Of a stretch of DNA of 64,000 nucleotides, positions 34,901 to 41,469 are shown piece by piece. The notes under the pieces were generated by a model. The model did not search any database. It had not been told where the DNA came from and worked only from the letters and a program-made list of their open reading frames with translations. Numbering within the stretch: the stretch's first letter is position 1; each line of letters starts with the position of its first letter. The stretch lies in the NCBI RefSeq assembly GCF_963676685.1, contig NC_092344.1, forward strand, positions 50,800,830-50,864,829. Reading direction: 5' to 3'. The DNA is from Mytilus edulis. Lineage: Eukaryota; Mollusca; Bivalvia; Mytilida; Mytilidae. Both the position numbers and the translations under genes were made by a program.

Positions 34901-35589
34901 TGTTAAAACCATACATCATAACAAAAAACAATAAATATGCCAGCTCCTTAAAAAGTGCTATTCAATACCCAAAACACAAACAGTGACATAATTTCACCAA
35001 TTATACAGTATTAAAAAAAGATATAACAATTTCCGAAATTTTGCTAAAATAGACCAAATTTCAAACCGTCCTCCTTTAATAGTCCAATATAGCTGCCATA
35101 TGTTTTACAAATTATTAAATGATTTGAAAAGTACTACCACCAGTACTTTTACACAATAATTAACACTTTAAACAAAAAGTGGACTCCTGCTAAATGCTAA
35201 ATTGAGAGTTTGAACTAACCTTTTCCTGTAGCGGAATCACAGAATGCTCCACATGGATCTGCAAGACTGACAGTTTCTGTAAAAAAAAATTCAACATATT
35301 TCTCAAATTTCACAAATAATGTGTTTTAGTTCTATTTTTATCATCTTTAGAATATTAGGTAAACCGAAGAACAATTAATGTATCACGTACAACTATAGAA
35401 ATTTTTATTTCACTCAGAGAGTGATTTTTCTTTGATTCTCAAATTTCACATTCTATAAGTAGACGGAAATACAATAAATACAACATGAACAAATATGGAA
35501 AGTTTTTCAGGTCAATGTTTCTTACCTTGAACGAAGATAACAGCAACAACAAGAAGAAGGGTAAATACTACGAAAATAGTCCGACCCAT
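13753..35589 (-). CDS. Secreted multi-module Cys-rich protein with CBM14-like C-terminus (11 exons)
   Basis: Proposed exons in transcript order: 35589-35526, 35276-35220, 32140-32085, 24345-24113, 23102-22927, 20788-20682, 17884-17613, 16252-~16096, 15520-15418, 14776-14510, 13940-13753. Each border is GT/AG and splice phases match at every junction except the end of exon 8. The product would be about 560 residues: signal peptide; a module with RGGLITWKP and INYRVGFRRS; a Cys pair region with STTEDW; an INSSP region; a DDDGDVIRCRW segment; a GWYAVALQIEDF segment; a TVTWKP...MFCFTA segment; then chitin-binding-like repeats. A secreted extracellular-matrix, cuticle, shell or immune role is possible but unproven. 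Intron 3 carries a whole LTR retrotransposon. I know no named family for the middle modules, though they look like repeats I associate with bivalve predicted proteins. Whether the transcript continues to the membrane exons at 1374-3625 is open. Confidence 0.7.
14210..14300. repeat. Fragment of a SINE-like dispersed repeat
   Basis: Contains TCTCCCGCCCGGCAGTAAAA and a following GGGATGTCCATTTG, which match the repeat at 54840-54900 (TTCTCCCGACCGGCAGTAAA, GGGGCATCCGTTTGGC). It lies in the intron between exons 10 and 11. Confidence 0.6.
14510..14776 (-). CDS. Exon 10: chitin-binding-like domain plus acidic linker
   Basis: Acceptor TTTAATATAG precedes 14776 and donor GTAAGTC follows 14510; the exon is phase 1 at both ends, so it can be duplicated or skipped without breaking the frame. 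The N-terminal half repeats exon 11. Five of the six CBM14 cysteines are present; the residue after Trp is Ser, and the sixth Cys is replaced by an acidic linker. The C-terminal half (DDVIFLNTNCNAF) repeats exon 9 (DDVIVLNTDCDAF). It therefore looks like a fusion of the exon 9 type and exon 11 type units. Confidence 0.85.
15060..15410. repeat. SINE-like repeat copy in intron 9
   Basis: Aligns in patches with 54780-55080: GTGTCCGTTTGGCCGTGCG, a CTCCTTGCACGT patch, and TGTTGCAAGGCAAAGTGTC. It is more decayed than the copy at 54780-55225 and ends just before exon 9. Confidence 0.6.
15418..15520 (-). CDS. Exon 9: ICAKLVVDG segment
   Basis: Acceptor AAACCAG precedes 15520 and donor GTGAGT follows 15418. 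The 103 bases encode 34 residues plus one base (phase 1), which joins exon 10 to give Glu. The acidic stretch DDLHNDDVIVLNTDCDAF is repeated in exon 10. I do not recognise the module. Confidence 0.7.
16096..16252 (-). CDS. Exon 8: TVTWKP...FCFTA segment, ends at a stop
   Basis: Acceptor ATGAGCAG precedes 16252. The first base completes the Arg codon left by exon 7. About 52 residues follow (VTAIDTVSPIG..., EWFVTVTWKPT, HMFCFTAADK), then TAA at 16093-16095. No convincing GT donor lies before the stop; the nearest, GTATTC after AAATAA, is beyond it and would also need a frame change. Exon 9 expects phase 0. Either the exon is damaged, or the sequence carries a small indel, or the true donor is non-standard. 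Confidence 0.65.
17613..17884 (-). CDS. Exon 7: WYAVALQIEDF module
   Basis: Acceptor TTCTTTTAG precedes 17884 and donor GTATGG follows 17613. It enters in phase 0 and leaves in phase 2. It encodes about 90 residues with SCILTYNATTSVGWYAVALQ near the start, a beta-strand-like MQFLIVVG, then CASRPVLPP. Several N-glycosylation sequons (NAT, NSS, NES) fit an extracellular protein. The fold is probably beta-rich (inference). Confidence 0.85.
18780..19050. repeat. Weak molluscan repeat in intron 6
   Basis: Phrases such as GTCTGTTTATCATTCCGTCTG and CCAGAAACTTCAAACCAGAG resemble a common bivalve dispersed repeat (memory). There is no second clear copy in the window, so support is limited. Confidence 0.3.
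19490..19835 (+). repeat. Dispersed repeat ending in CTCTTGTGGAGAGTTGT
   Basis: Holds GTGCCTGTCCCAAGTCAAGA, GACTATGCGGTGTGGGCTTT and AAGGCCGTAAGGTGACCTAC, ending in CTCTTGTGGAGAGTTGTTT and ACACCACATCTTC. The tail alone recurs at about 57008-57055, showing a shared 3' end. No coding capacity. Confidence 0.65.
20682..20788 (-). CDS. Exon 6: DDDGDVIRCRW segment
   Basis: Acceptor TCTTATAG precedes 20788 and donor GTAACATG follows 20682. It enters in phase 1 and leaves in phase 0. About 36 residues with three Cys: SDDDGDVIRCRW, then DECGGVCETLSGSYLDE. The acidic DDDGD loop is reminiscent of a calcium site but too short to call. Phases fit both neighbours. Confidence 0.85.
21182..22034. mobile_element. 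Decayed DNA transposon with ~30-bp inverted ends
   Basis: The left end ATATACTGAACGACCTTAAA and the reverse complement of the right end (ATATACCGACCGACTTTAGA) match at about 20 of the first 25 aligned bases, both leading into CGCAACACT. A TA target site as in Tc1/mariner is plausible because both ends are embedded in TATA. No intact transposase; the short open frames inside have no recognisable domain. It lies in intron 5 of the secreted-protein gene. Confidence 0.55.
22927..23102 (-). CDS. Exon 5: GCCWINL / INSSP segment
   Basis: Acceptor TTATCTAG precedes 23102 and donor GTACGT follows 22927. The exon is read from phase 2 and ends in phase 1, about 58 residues: SGCCWINLVEGGSSW, a basic turn, RNDTGKINSSP, then GCDYTLKIP. 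Four Cys in total. Reading it from phase 1 instead would hit a stop within eight codons, which fixes the exon 4 donor. Confidence 0.85.
23190..23390 (-). mobile_element. Penelope-like 3' tail fragment
   Basis: On the minus strand it reads as the 3' end of the Penelope-like element at 47640-50299: a GGTCACATT...GAATTAGAC patch, an ACATGCGGAGCAGGATCTA phrase, and the terminal TTGGTATCTTTCGCCTCTTT. It is diverged and 5'-truncated, in intron 5. Confidence 0.65.
24113..24345 (-). CDS. Exon 4: INYRVGFRRS / STTEDW segment
   Basis: Acceptor TTCATTATAG precedes 24345. It encodes 77 residues: IEINYRVGFRRSRASHMC, NGTLLSGEG, a GCFGS turn, SYYCTDFSTTEDWTTGTG. Two donors are possible a few bases apart: GTACGT (phase 1) and GTGCC at 24112 (phase 2). 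Only the second keeps exon 5 open, so I place the end at 24113. Four Cys and an N-glycosylation sequon fit a secreted protein. Confidence 0.85.
25076..26325 (+). repeat. 5' LTR (604 bp plus nested insertion)
   Basis: Starts TGTTATGATATTG and ends CCGTAACA. A TATA run at about 25341-25348 and an AATAAA at 26249-26254 suggest promoter and poly(A) signals. Removing the insert 25437-26079 and one TTA copy leaves 604 bases, the same length as the 3' LTR. The visible differences are GCGTAAT against GCGAAAT, and TATTGATTT against TATTAATTT. Confidence 0.95.
25437..26079. mobile_element. Harbinger-like MITE nested in the 5' LTR
   Basis: 643 bases with terminal inverted repeats GGTGGCAGGTACCAGTT / GGTGGCAGAAACCAGTT, flanked by TTA on both sides (25434-25436, 26080-26082). 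The 3' LTR has the empty site with a single TTA. A 3-bp TWA duplication is typical of PIF/Harbinger elements. No transposase frame, hence non-autonomous. Confidence 0.88.
26331..26349 (+). other. Primer-binding site, tRNA-Pro type
   Basis: TGGGGGCTCGTCCTGGGAT begins five bases after the 5' LTR. From memory it matches the complement of the 3' end of tRNA-Pro, the primer known from gammaretroviruses, except for one extra T. An invertebrate tRNA-Pro could match better; this was not checked. Confidence 0.65.
26417..27568 (+). CDS. gag: Gag of the Gmr1-like element
   Basis: The frame opens at ATG 26417. Residues ~1-70 are helical; ~75-150 are a long charged coiled coil with an internal repeat of about 22 residues (EDEFKLK...ELEM...RLEMEK occurs twice). 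Residues ~170-335 form the capsid region, whose second half (AYRQKFRSYKKFD, then QLRQLMLLEEFKQCV) has the layout of a SCAN domain. Vertebrate SCAN domains are thought to come from Gmr1-like Gag. The true Gag continues in another frame from about 27465, where the zinc knuckle is. The last ~35 residues of this frame are therefore out of frame, caused by a one-base shift or by weak frameshifting; no strong slippery heptamer is visible. Confidence 0.88.
   Translation: MAFDAGKFLKTPDLESFDNLKKEELVLLAKELKLVFKVSMRKQIIKNLVIDKLVDAEILGEEALELKVENIDAFKLKQLELEHELKLKELEMNLKEMEKRKEDEFKLKQAELEMKERLEMEKKEKEDEFKLKELEMRERLEMEKLKIEMVKEESNTKVQSKSDYFDAAKNIRLVPKFCEKTVDKYFPQFEKIANNLKWPMPYWTTMLQSVFEGKAAEIYSALPSEKSSDYDTVKQEILKAYELVPEAYRQKFRSYKKFDSQTYVEFAREKEDLFDKWLTSKKTKNNFDQLRQLMLLEEFKQCVHSELKTHLDDKTVESIHDAAVISDNYTLSHKRSFKSQNVNTSSGNYKALSVLIVSLFHRIRVSPVIICLVQNLILLRRSH
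27466..28038 (+). CDS. pro: Gag zinc knuckle and aspartic protease
   Basis: This frame is open from well upstream of its first ATG (27526). It gives a CCHC knuckle CAYCKKIGHLMADC (27571-27612) that packages RNA in this class of elements, then a retropepsin active site, LRDTGAS at about 27817-27837. The frame stops at TGA 28036-28038. The same frame stays open after it and leads directly into integrase, so the TGA is either a nonsense change or a readthrough point. Retroelement readthrough stops are known, but not usually between protease and integrase. Confidence 0.85.
   Translation, partial: STERTDSKPVPQNKSQSSYNMSSPKFDTFEKKSLTCAYCKKIGHLMADCFRLQKKNERDNKPNTSACTTPYITSTLECPASQAFKSSFCDYMEEYKPFMSDGFVAIVDDTTLQPIKILRDTGASQSLLLEGVLPLSEKTSVGASVLLQGVELGCIDVPLHRIYLKSDLITGPVVVGVRPNLPVEGVTLLL
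28093..30099 (+). CDS. pol: Integrase followed by start of reverse transcriptase
   Basis: Domains in order: HHCC zinc-binding module (AHYTPLAGHLG ... YCKSCHTCQ, residues ~155-200); integrase core with Asp in LIDCVGP, Asp in SDQGSNF and, 35 residues on, Glu in GALERFH, the DD35E triad; a GPY/F-type C-terminal module (YCGPYTIESK, then HINMLKPYF); a spacer; then the RT start (SSPCLLVPKPDKTFRFVTDF). A TAA at 30097-30099 interrupts the RT between its first and second motif blocks. In ordinary Ty3 elements RT and RNase H come before integrase; here the order is reversed without any join scar. Confidence 0.93.
   Translation: MVDVKSPEDDDELYPACVVTRAMARKQQDKNLQTDKFDYMDLSDTFIADIEGPGNSEKAIIKPPSVNKNVIMPWPDVNSHSLDRKNLSEEQHKDPEVLKLSQRAQPQEEADKVAECYYHQDGILMRMWRPPDATPEEEWRVVYQVVVPKVYRQEIIGLAHYTPLAGHLGIRKTCLKILQHFYWPKLRNDVAEYCKSCHTCQVVGKPNQKIPPAPLLPIPAFDEPFSRVLIDCVGPLPKTKTGNTYLLTIMCTSTRFPEAIPLRNIKTPTIVKALIKFFTLVGLPKSIQSDQGSNFMSGLFQQVVYQLGIAQYRSSAYHPESQGALERFHQTLKNMIRTFCLQFDRDWDDGVHFLLFAVREAVQESLGFSPFELVFGHTVRGPLKLIKEKWLTEHTDLNLLDYVSRFKEKLYTACQIAQKNLKNVQNKMKIWYDKDARDRVFEPGDKVLVFLPVPGHPLQAEYCGPYTIESKINDLNYIVKTPGRRKQYRVCHINMLKPYFERTNVLCDSKPVATLGMVKFENNHDKPDVIEPTFSCKTMEETVRLKNSEILSNLDSKLAHLSFDRREEIKTLVFSFKNLFPDVRNKTTAVCHEVDVGDASPIKQHPYRLNPLKLEVMRKEIKYILDNDIIEPSNSQWSSPCLLVPKPDKTFRFVTDFRKVNSVSKSDS
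30100..31149 (+). CDS. pol: Rest of reverse transcriptase and RNase H
   Basis: Same frame as the upstream pol part; the first ATG-like site is irrelevant because it is a continuation. RT palm motifs: KFDLLKGYWQVPL, MPFGMKSAPATFQ, AYIDDLIVCS (catalytic DD) and the LGHTVGQG block. RNase H follows with VDASDVGIGAVL, IEKECFAML, YTDHNPL and the terminal IADALSRAY. The frame ends at TAA 31147-31149, about 70 bases before the polypurine tract, so nothing else is encoded downstream. Confidence 0.95.
   Translation, partial: PIPRIDDCIDNIGQAKFVSKFDLLKGYWQVPLTQRAREISAFVTPDGLFQYTVMPFGMKSAPATFQRMINNVIKDLDCCYAYIDDLIVCSDSWEQHLTHLYDTFDRLSKSNLTVNLGKGEFCQATVDYLGHTVGQGQVKPIMAKMEAISKFPPPTNRKQLMRYLGMIGFYRKFCSNFATVVQPLTHLLRKDSKFIWSGNCQKAFENSKSLLINSPVLITPDFEKQFKLAVDASDVGIGAVLYQETDDNVEKPISYFSKKLDKHQKNYSTIEKECFAMLSVLQHFDVYLNPTVYPILVYTDHNPLTFMHKMRNKNQRLTRWSLLLQEYDVIVKHIKSKDNVIADALSRAY
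31221..31233 (+). other. Polypurine tract
   Basis: TTAAGGGGGGAGG lies directly before the 3' LTR, the usual place for plus-strand DNA priming in LTR elements. Confidence 0.85.
31234..31837 (+). repeat. 3' LTR
   Basis: 604 bases, TGTTATG to GTAACA, uninterrupted; it holds the empty target site of the MITE seen in the 5' LTR. AGAT follows, matching the base quartet before the 5' LTR. Confidence 0.95.
32085..32140 (-). CDS. Exon 3: SSHFRGGLITWKP segment
   Basis: Acceptor ACATAGCAG precedes 32140 and donor GTGAGAG follows 32085. Entering in phase 1 and leaving in phase 0, it encodes 19 residues, ESSHFRGGLITWKPAENNQ, that lead into the INYRVGF stretch of exon 4 across the intron holding the retrotransposon. 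Confidence 0.8.
32881..33038. repeat. Small inverted-repeat element (GTAAAAGCGTTGA family)
   Basis: The arms begin TTAAGAATTGAATGCCTCTT and, reversed, GTATAAGTGTTGAAAGCTTC, and both run into GTAAAAGCGTTGA. Relatives are at 34117-34279 and, as a partial copy, 59410-59482. A non-autonomous MITE is likely. Confidence 0.65.
33060..33800. repeat. Diverged tandem repeat region
   Basis: Three diverged copies of one segment: phrases such as GGGCCTGGAATGGAGTATTT / GGGTCTGGAGTGGTGTAATT, TTTTTAATCAACA(G/C)CATTG and GCCTTATTTTA occur near 33115-33350, 33365-33430 and 33650-33800. No coding frame. Confidence 0.5.
34117..34279. repeat. Second copy of the GTAAAAGCGTTGA inverted-repeat element
   Basis: Left arm AGTATTGAATGCTTCTTTTT, right arm ending AAAAGCATTCAATTCTTAA, with the central GTAAAAGCGTTGACC and its inverse CGGTCGACGCTTTAAC. 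Confidence 0.65.
34794..34861. repeat. Stem-loop, 18-bp arms
   Basis: TTGATTGAATCCATCTTC and GAAGATGGATTGAATCAA pair over 18 positions with one mismatch around a 32-base loop. No RNA gene signature; probably part of a small repeat. Confidence 0.55.
35220..35276 (-). CDS. Exon 2: start of mature protein
   Basis: Acceptor TTTTTTTTACAG precedes 35276 and donor GTTAGTTC follows 35220; phase 1 at both ends. It encodes ETVSLADPCGAFCDSATGK, with two Cys just after the predicted signal cleavage region. Confidence 0.75.
35526..35589 (-). CDS. Exon 1: signal peptide
   Basis: The ATG at 35589 opens 21 residues, MGRTIFVVFTLLLVVAVIFV plus Q: a basic start and a long hydrophobic core, a textbook secretory signal. 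Donor GTAAG follows and leaves one base, which exon 2 completes as Glu. No earlier in-frame ATG was needed. No promoter element is obvious in the ~60 bases above. Confidence 0.78.
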
Positions 35590-35725
35590 TCTAAAGACGT
35601 TATGTAAAGTTACTGATAGAAATGATGAATACACAAACTGTTACCTCTCAATGTGTGACAGATTCAAACATGAACATGTAGGATTCTGATGAAGGAAAAG
35701 AGGGTCCATATGATAAACACATCAA

Positions 35726-36095
35726 TAGCGAGTATACTTTAATTTTTGTTTCTTAAAAGAGGGACAAAAGATACCAAAGGGACAGTCAAACTCATAAATC
35801 TAAAATAAACTGACAACGCCATGACTAAAAATAAAAAAGACAAACAGACAAACAACAGTACACATGACACAACATAGAAAACTAAAGAATAAACAACACG
35901 AACCCCACCACTTAAGCTACAATGTAGGAAAAGTAATTAAAAAATGGAAGATGAAGTTAAATCAGCGAATATTACAGTATACTTATACTATTATTGTCGT
36001 TCTAGCGAGTACACTTTAATTTTTGTTTCTTAGCTAGGAAATGTAATTAAAAAATGGAAAATGAATTTAAATCAGCACTTATACTATTATTGTCG
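35726..36095. mobile_element. Penelope-like 3' tail inside a tandem target duplication
   Basis: A minus-strand Penelope tail (about 35756-35910, reading GTTTGACTGTCCCTTTGGTA then ATCTTTTGTCCCTCTTTT on the minus strand) is inserted after TAGCGAGTATACTTTAATTT. The same target sequence returns at about 36003-36034, and the ~80 bases following it also occur twice. So the host segment is duplicated as X-tail-Y-X-Y. Confidence 0.65.

Positions 36096-36122
<27 letters not shown>
36096..36122 (+). repeat. Poly(T) tract
   Basis: 27 consecutive T, just after the duplicated target sequence of the Penelope tail. Confidence 0.9.
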
Positions 36123-36127
<5 letters not shown>

Positions 36128-37370
36128 CGAAACAGCTAAACTGTCATTTCATCAAAATGTATATGAATTATAATACTATTGGGCACTAGTAGAACCTGGA
36201 CTGCTGACCTTCAGAACACTAGAATAAATCCACTTTTTCGTAGGATTCGTGTTTTTTTTTTTTCTTCTTTTCATTTTTGTTGCCATGGTGTTACTTTTCT
36301 TTCTATGACCAACGCGGTTTCAGTTTTATTAATCATACATGTATGTTTACAATTAGAATATGATGAGCGTTTTAAGTGGAAGGCGCTTCTGATTTATCTG
36401 ACTGAACCCGATCTATAAATTGTTGTTTCAGTATTTATTAACACGACCGGTCTTCCCTCATACATGTATGTGCCAGGCTCAAATCAAAGTCAACTAACAA
36501 CATTATATGTCAGAATGATAATTTGTATTAATGTAGAAAAGATAAGGAATGCGTGGTCATCAATTAAATCAAAATACTCCTTTGCAGCATCAATGCTAAA
36601 GACATTTAGATGTAACATGTTGTAGCATCTGATTATCCCATATGCTTTATACAATCATTTACCTATTGTTTTAATCAACATTGATTTTTATTTACATTGT
36701 AAGATGTTTAAGAAGTTATCTTTTGATTTTTGTATATACTATACTCGGCATTCTTTTGGTAAAGCAATAGGGCACCGATAAATCTCGATTTTGAAAGTTT
36801 CCGCTGGTCACGATTTTAATAGCTATAAAGCAGAATTTTTAAGACAGCCATGAAAAATAGTATTATTAAAAAAATAATAAAATGGTATGGTAAGGCCAGG
36901 TTTTGCCATCATATATTGTTTGGGTCGGAAATATGTGCCAGTCGACGTCACACTTTACATAAAAAAAAAATGCAACCACTTAAATTCAATTATATTTTCA
37001 AACTGTTTTTACTTGTGACTTACACGTCTTGCATTATATGCAAAATTGTATAAACCATTAAAATAGACAATTTTACTATTTATATTTGACCTACTCCCAT
37101 CCTTATTAAAAAAATAATGGAAGTTCATGGATTACTCGTTGTTCCTCAATCTCTATCAAAGTTTATTGTACAACATTGATAACGATTGAGAAATAGATTG
37201 GAATCATTCGTCACAACTCGGTCGATTCCGTACCCTCATCTAGATAGAAGGAGAGTAGCGGATTCTACCGAATATTGCCGAATGAGATTGAATAACCATA
37301 TTTTGACAATGTCGAAGATTTTTTTTGCTTTTACAAAATGTGTATAAATAATGTCAGAACCAAAGCGTGA
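36123..37370. other. Non-coding stretch
   Basis: AT-rich, several short frames without recognisable domains, no clear repeat borders. Confidence 0.4.
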
Positions 37371-37401
37371 TTGATACTACCCTATTTGATACTACCCTCT
37401 A

Positions 37402-37446
37402 CACAGGCACTTGTCTCAGAAAAAAAACCTGAGACAAGTGCCTGTG
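37402..37446. repeat. Perfect 18-bp hairpin
   Basis: CACAGGCACTTGTCTCAG, a 9-base A-rich loop, then its exact reverse complement. Just upstream GATACTACCCT is repeated. It is too short and too perfect for a typical animal microRNA precursor. Confidence 0.75.
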
Positions 37447-37892
37447 ACCCTCTACTCTGGGACTTGAACTTACCACCAGTGTTCTTTAAACAATTGATAA
37501 GTAGATTAGCGTTTAGGTCCACTTTCAGCACTTTTGTGCTATTTTTACGCAGTCATTCTTTATTGATGGAGAAAGCCGGAGTGTACGAGGAGAGTATTAC
37601 AAAAATCCTTTTAAGGGAATGCAGCAATTTGAGACAGATTTCTTGTTCTATACAGTGTACTATATTGCTAAAAACTATTCAGCAAATGTCAAGATTAAGA
37701 ACAGCAATAAGAGCTTATCTGCTTCCACATCAAATCATGTCTGATCTCAGAATATTTTTACGAGTATGGTATCATTGGTAAGAATACAACTCAATAAAAC
37801 ATGGTAAAAGACTGTCAATCTCTCTGTTTCTTAAAAAAACTTGTTAAATTACGTGTTTTGCACTAGCAAAAGGATCCATACGAAGATGTGGT

Positions 37893-38474
37893 AAAGGAGT
37901 AGGTCCGGTAAGGGCCGTTTTCGGCCTCAATTTTCAAGTTCACCTAACGAAAGATTTTAGACACTTTCTAAACACTTAAGTACCTATTTCAATTGATTCA
38001 ATTAGTTAATGTGAAAGATTTTAACTTAGTAGGTCATTAAAAACGCTCCGATTCAAGCTTAAATATGAAAAATCTATCAAATATGCCAAAAATCGTCACT
38101 TTTCAGATGGTTTTTGTCAAATGAAAGTGGCCGCATCCGTGTTCATCCTCAACCTTTATATATATTATGTATTATCATCAAATACAACTTACATTTCAAT
38201 ATTATGAATGAACACGAATGCGGCCACTTTCATTTAAGACGGAAACCGTCTAAAATGTAACTAGAATGCTACAATTGTGAAGATTTCAGTAATTTAGCAT
38301 GACTTAATGTTGCTAGTACCCGATATATGTCCATTGTATTGTCAAAAACAGCCCATATTTATGTAGCAGAAGCATTCTACTTTTCAATAAATATCTAAAC
38401 GATTACATTTTCACAATTTTCTAAAACTGCTATATTTTGGGGCCAAAAAGGGGTCTTACTGAACCTACTCCTTT
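37893..38474. mobile_element. MITE with AAAGGAGTAGGT ends and an inner hairpin
   Basis: The ends AAAGGAGTAGGTCCGGTAAG and (reversed) AAAGGAGTAGGTTCAGTAAG match at 18 of 20. Inside, AATGAAAGTGGCCGCAT and ATGCGGCCACTTTCATT form a second inverted pair. No coding frame. Target duplication unclear. Confidence 0.7.
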
Positions 38475-41035
38475 GTTAATTCAGAACTTACATTTAACCA
38501 TCATCATCGATTACTTCTATTAAAAATTTTAAATAAGATTAACTTATTTACGGATTTCTGCAATGCCTTTTTAACCAATATTTTAAAAAACATAAATGTT
38601 CTCTTACTTTTTTTAAGTTTACGATCATTATGTTTACTTTTTTGTACACATTTAACTTTTAGCTGGTGTCTGTTGTCATTATTACATCTATTTCATACCT
38701 TATAATTAGCCTTGATCATCTCATATCTTAATTTTAAATTTCTTAGTATTATACCCCCAGGGTTACTTATTCCGATATTTCTTTTGGGATTGATGACCGC
38801 CCACAAATAATATTTTGCACATGTGTACTTGGTGTTGTATCAGACATCCCATCTTCGATAGTAAGAAAAAATCATTTCAAATACAATTTACAAAATTTTG
38901 CTGTTACTCAACACTATTAAAGTTTTCTATAAATGAACATATTTTTAGAATATGATATAGGAATTCGTGAAATTTGAAAGAATATTCCTGAAAGGAAATT
39001 TGTCAAACTGAGAAGGAAATATTATATCCACTTTTTCGACAGAAAAGGAGGGCCCTTTATTTTGATGTTCACCAACTAGTGCTATTTTAATTTTGTTCAA
39101 TTTTCTACATTTATTTATTAAAGATTATCTTCAATGGTTCGTCTAATGATATGAAGTAAGTTTGATAAAAAAAAATATGTTAAAGAGACAACAACCTGAC
39201 CAAACGAACAGCACAAGGCCACCAATGTATTCTAGATATGAAAAGAAAAAAACATCATCTATGTAGAAATCAAAAGTACAAACACGGAGAGTAAGTCTGT
39301 GTTCGACTGTCTTTCTTTTAGTAGAAAATCAACTTAGATAACTAAAGCACTCCCTTTTTTTGAGATAGAAAATTCTCTACAAAAACTGTTTTCACCTCAG
39401 GTGACAAAGAAAGGTCACTTGAACTTTCATGTAAGATTATTGGTGAAAGTTCCAAGTCTCCACGGCTTCTGGTTCTTAAAATATATTGTTTCAAAAGTTG
39501 TGTATAAAATATTTCAATCGAAATACTCTTAAAAGAGTTGATAACAAAATAATTGTTTATGTTTATTAACATTGTCATCTATTACTGTACATTCTGACAT
39601 TTTGAACTGATTATATCTGTACTCTCAACTTTTAGAGGAGTGTAGCATATCACAACGTCAGAACTAAATGAGATTGCATATCCAATGATTTGTTTCAAGG
39701 GGACATAACTCTCAAAGGGGATTATAAATTCCTACGCAACCTCACCTGGTACATTATAATATATATATTATATATACTACATGATGACATCTACTTTTTT
39801 TCCAAAAAATCATGATATCCTCAAAAACATCGAACGGGCCATGTCGAAAAATAAACAAATAAAGGAGATAACTTCTAAAGAAGAGGATGAAATCTTACAC
39901 AGGGTCATCTGGTAATAGTCTTTGATGCTGTCTATCCATGGTACAATTCTGGTTATCATAACTTCAAAAGAAATGAGGGATGTCATGTCAAAAAAATGTT
40001 GGAAGAGAAAAAAAAATTAGAAAAACAATACGGTATATCCTCACGTAGGCAAAAGACTCCTAACAGACGTAGTAATAGGCTATAAAATAACAGATAAAGA
40101 GTAAATTATATTTAACATAATACTGACAATTACATGATTTTCCAATCTACAAATCTTACAATGTGCCAAGATTTATAACTACTAAACGTCCTTGTATGTG
40201 TCAAACCAAAGAAATAAATCGACAAATGTCTTCTTTATCTTTAAATCGGAATTGGATGCATAATTTGTAAAATCGCTAATAAGTCGAGTGTTTCAAAGTG
40301 TAATCACAAAAATCAAATTAGGAAATATTCTTTTAATCTTATAAAATCTGGTAACATGGAAAGTACATGTACCTAGTAGATAAATATTCATGGTCTACCT
40401 TACAAATAATATGAGGTGGTCTTGAATCATAGACTCTGGGTGCTGAAAGTGTGTACCTTTTTATTCACCTTTCGCGTTTTCTGTAATCAAACCTGCTATC
40501 GAGTTTTTAATTTTAGACAATCCTGGTGTAGGTCGATCCTGAGGTTCGATTCGGACACAAGAGGGTTTGACAGTATTGTTTCAATGTTGTTTACCTAGGT
40601 ATATTTATTAAACTTAATTTGTACTTTTCCGAGAACGTGTATTATATATTATTATATACGGTATGTATTATCAACTACATCTTTGTCAATATAATATCAA
40701 GTGAATTAACCTCTTTGCGTTTTATGTAAGATTTATTTGTATGTGGTTGAATAGTCAGTTGTTTTGTAATGTCTGTAGTGTATGTTTACATAGGTTTGGC
40801 AACCGGTTCTTAATTATTATCACATTAACCTATTATGTCTGCTTGGGTTCCTCACCAAAATTTGTTAATATAACAGAATTGTCATACAAGTGAGAATTTA
40901 GCAAGCTATGAAACCAGGTTTAAACAACCATTTTCTCCGAAAGATGCCTGTACCGTCAGGAATATGAATTTTTTCTCAATCAATCCGTTGATTGAAAACG
41001 ATTAATTTTGACAGTTTACATTGAATAACCCCTGT
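38475..41035. other. Non-coding stretch with one repeat scrap
   Basis: At about 39180-39235 a reversed fragment of the window-start repeat is present (AGAGACAACAACCTGACC...AGGCCACCAATG). A TATA-rich palindrome sits near 39760-39775. No gene is defensible. Confidence 0.4.
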
Positions 41036-41215
41036 TTAGCTCACCTGGCCTAAAAGGGCCCAGTGAGCTTTTCTCATCACTTGGCGTCCGTCGTTCATCA
41101 TCGTAGTCGTCGTCCATCTGTCGTCGTCCGTTATCTTTAACAAAAATCTTCTCCCCTGAAATTAGTAGACCAAACGAAACAAACTTGGCCGTTTTTGGTT
41201 TTTATCTTGAATATA
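41036..41215 (+). repeat. Molluscan repeat with GCTCACCTGGCC start
   Basis: Begins TAGCTCACCTGGCCTAAAAG and GGGCCCAGTGAGCTTTTCTC, an inverted-repeat-like start, then a CGTCGTCGTCC tract and ACAAAAATCTTCTCCCCTGA. I recognise it as a common bivalve repeat (memory). It is cut off at about 41215, where the tyrosine-recombinase element begins. Confidence 0.6.
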
Positions 41216-41216
41216 T

Positions 41217-41389
41217 TATAAAGGGTTATTTATATAGGTTCACCTAAATAAATTGGTTTTATACACACAAAACTATTTTTCACGTGCACCTTATGGTGCC
41301 TCATGCATGAAGAGTGAAGTCATACAGCACGTGACCTATGCCATTATTAAATTGCAATGGAGTAGTGTGGTCGATTCTATGTAGACTAA
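41217..41389 (+). repeat. Repeat A1
   Basis: 173 bases from TATAAAGGGTTATT to TGTAGACTAA, about 80 bases before the first frame. It contains CACGTG twice and CTCATGCATGAAG, a palindromic core. Copy at 52678-52850. Confidence 0.85.
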
Positions 41390-41469
41390 ACTCAATATCA
41401 TTTCATTTTCATTCATGATTAACTTTATACACAAATTCATATTTACTGGACTATCAATATCTTTCCACA

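Noticed and set aside
35756-35910. Part of the secreted-protein promoter
   Set aside because: The sequence is a Penelope 3' tail shared with four other places in the window.
37371-37781. 136-codon plus-strand frame
   Set aside because: No recognisable domain and partly made of the hairpin at 37402-37446. I could not support it as a gene.
40530-40570. tRNA B-box-like GAGGTTCGATTCGG
   Set aside because: No matching A box, no cloverleaf arms at the right distance.
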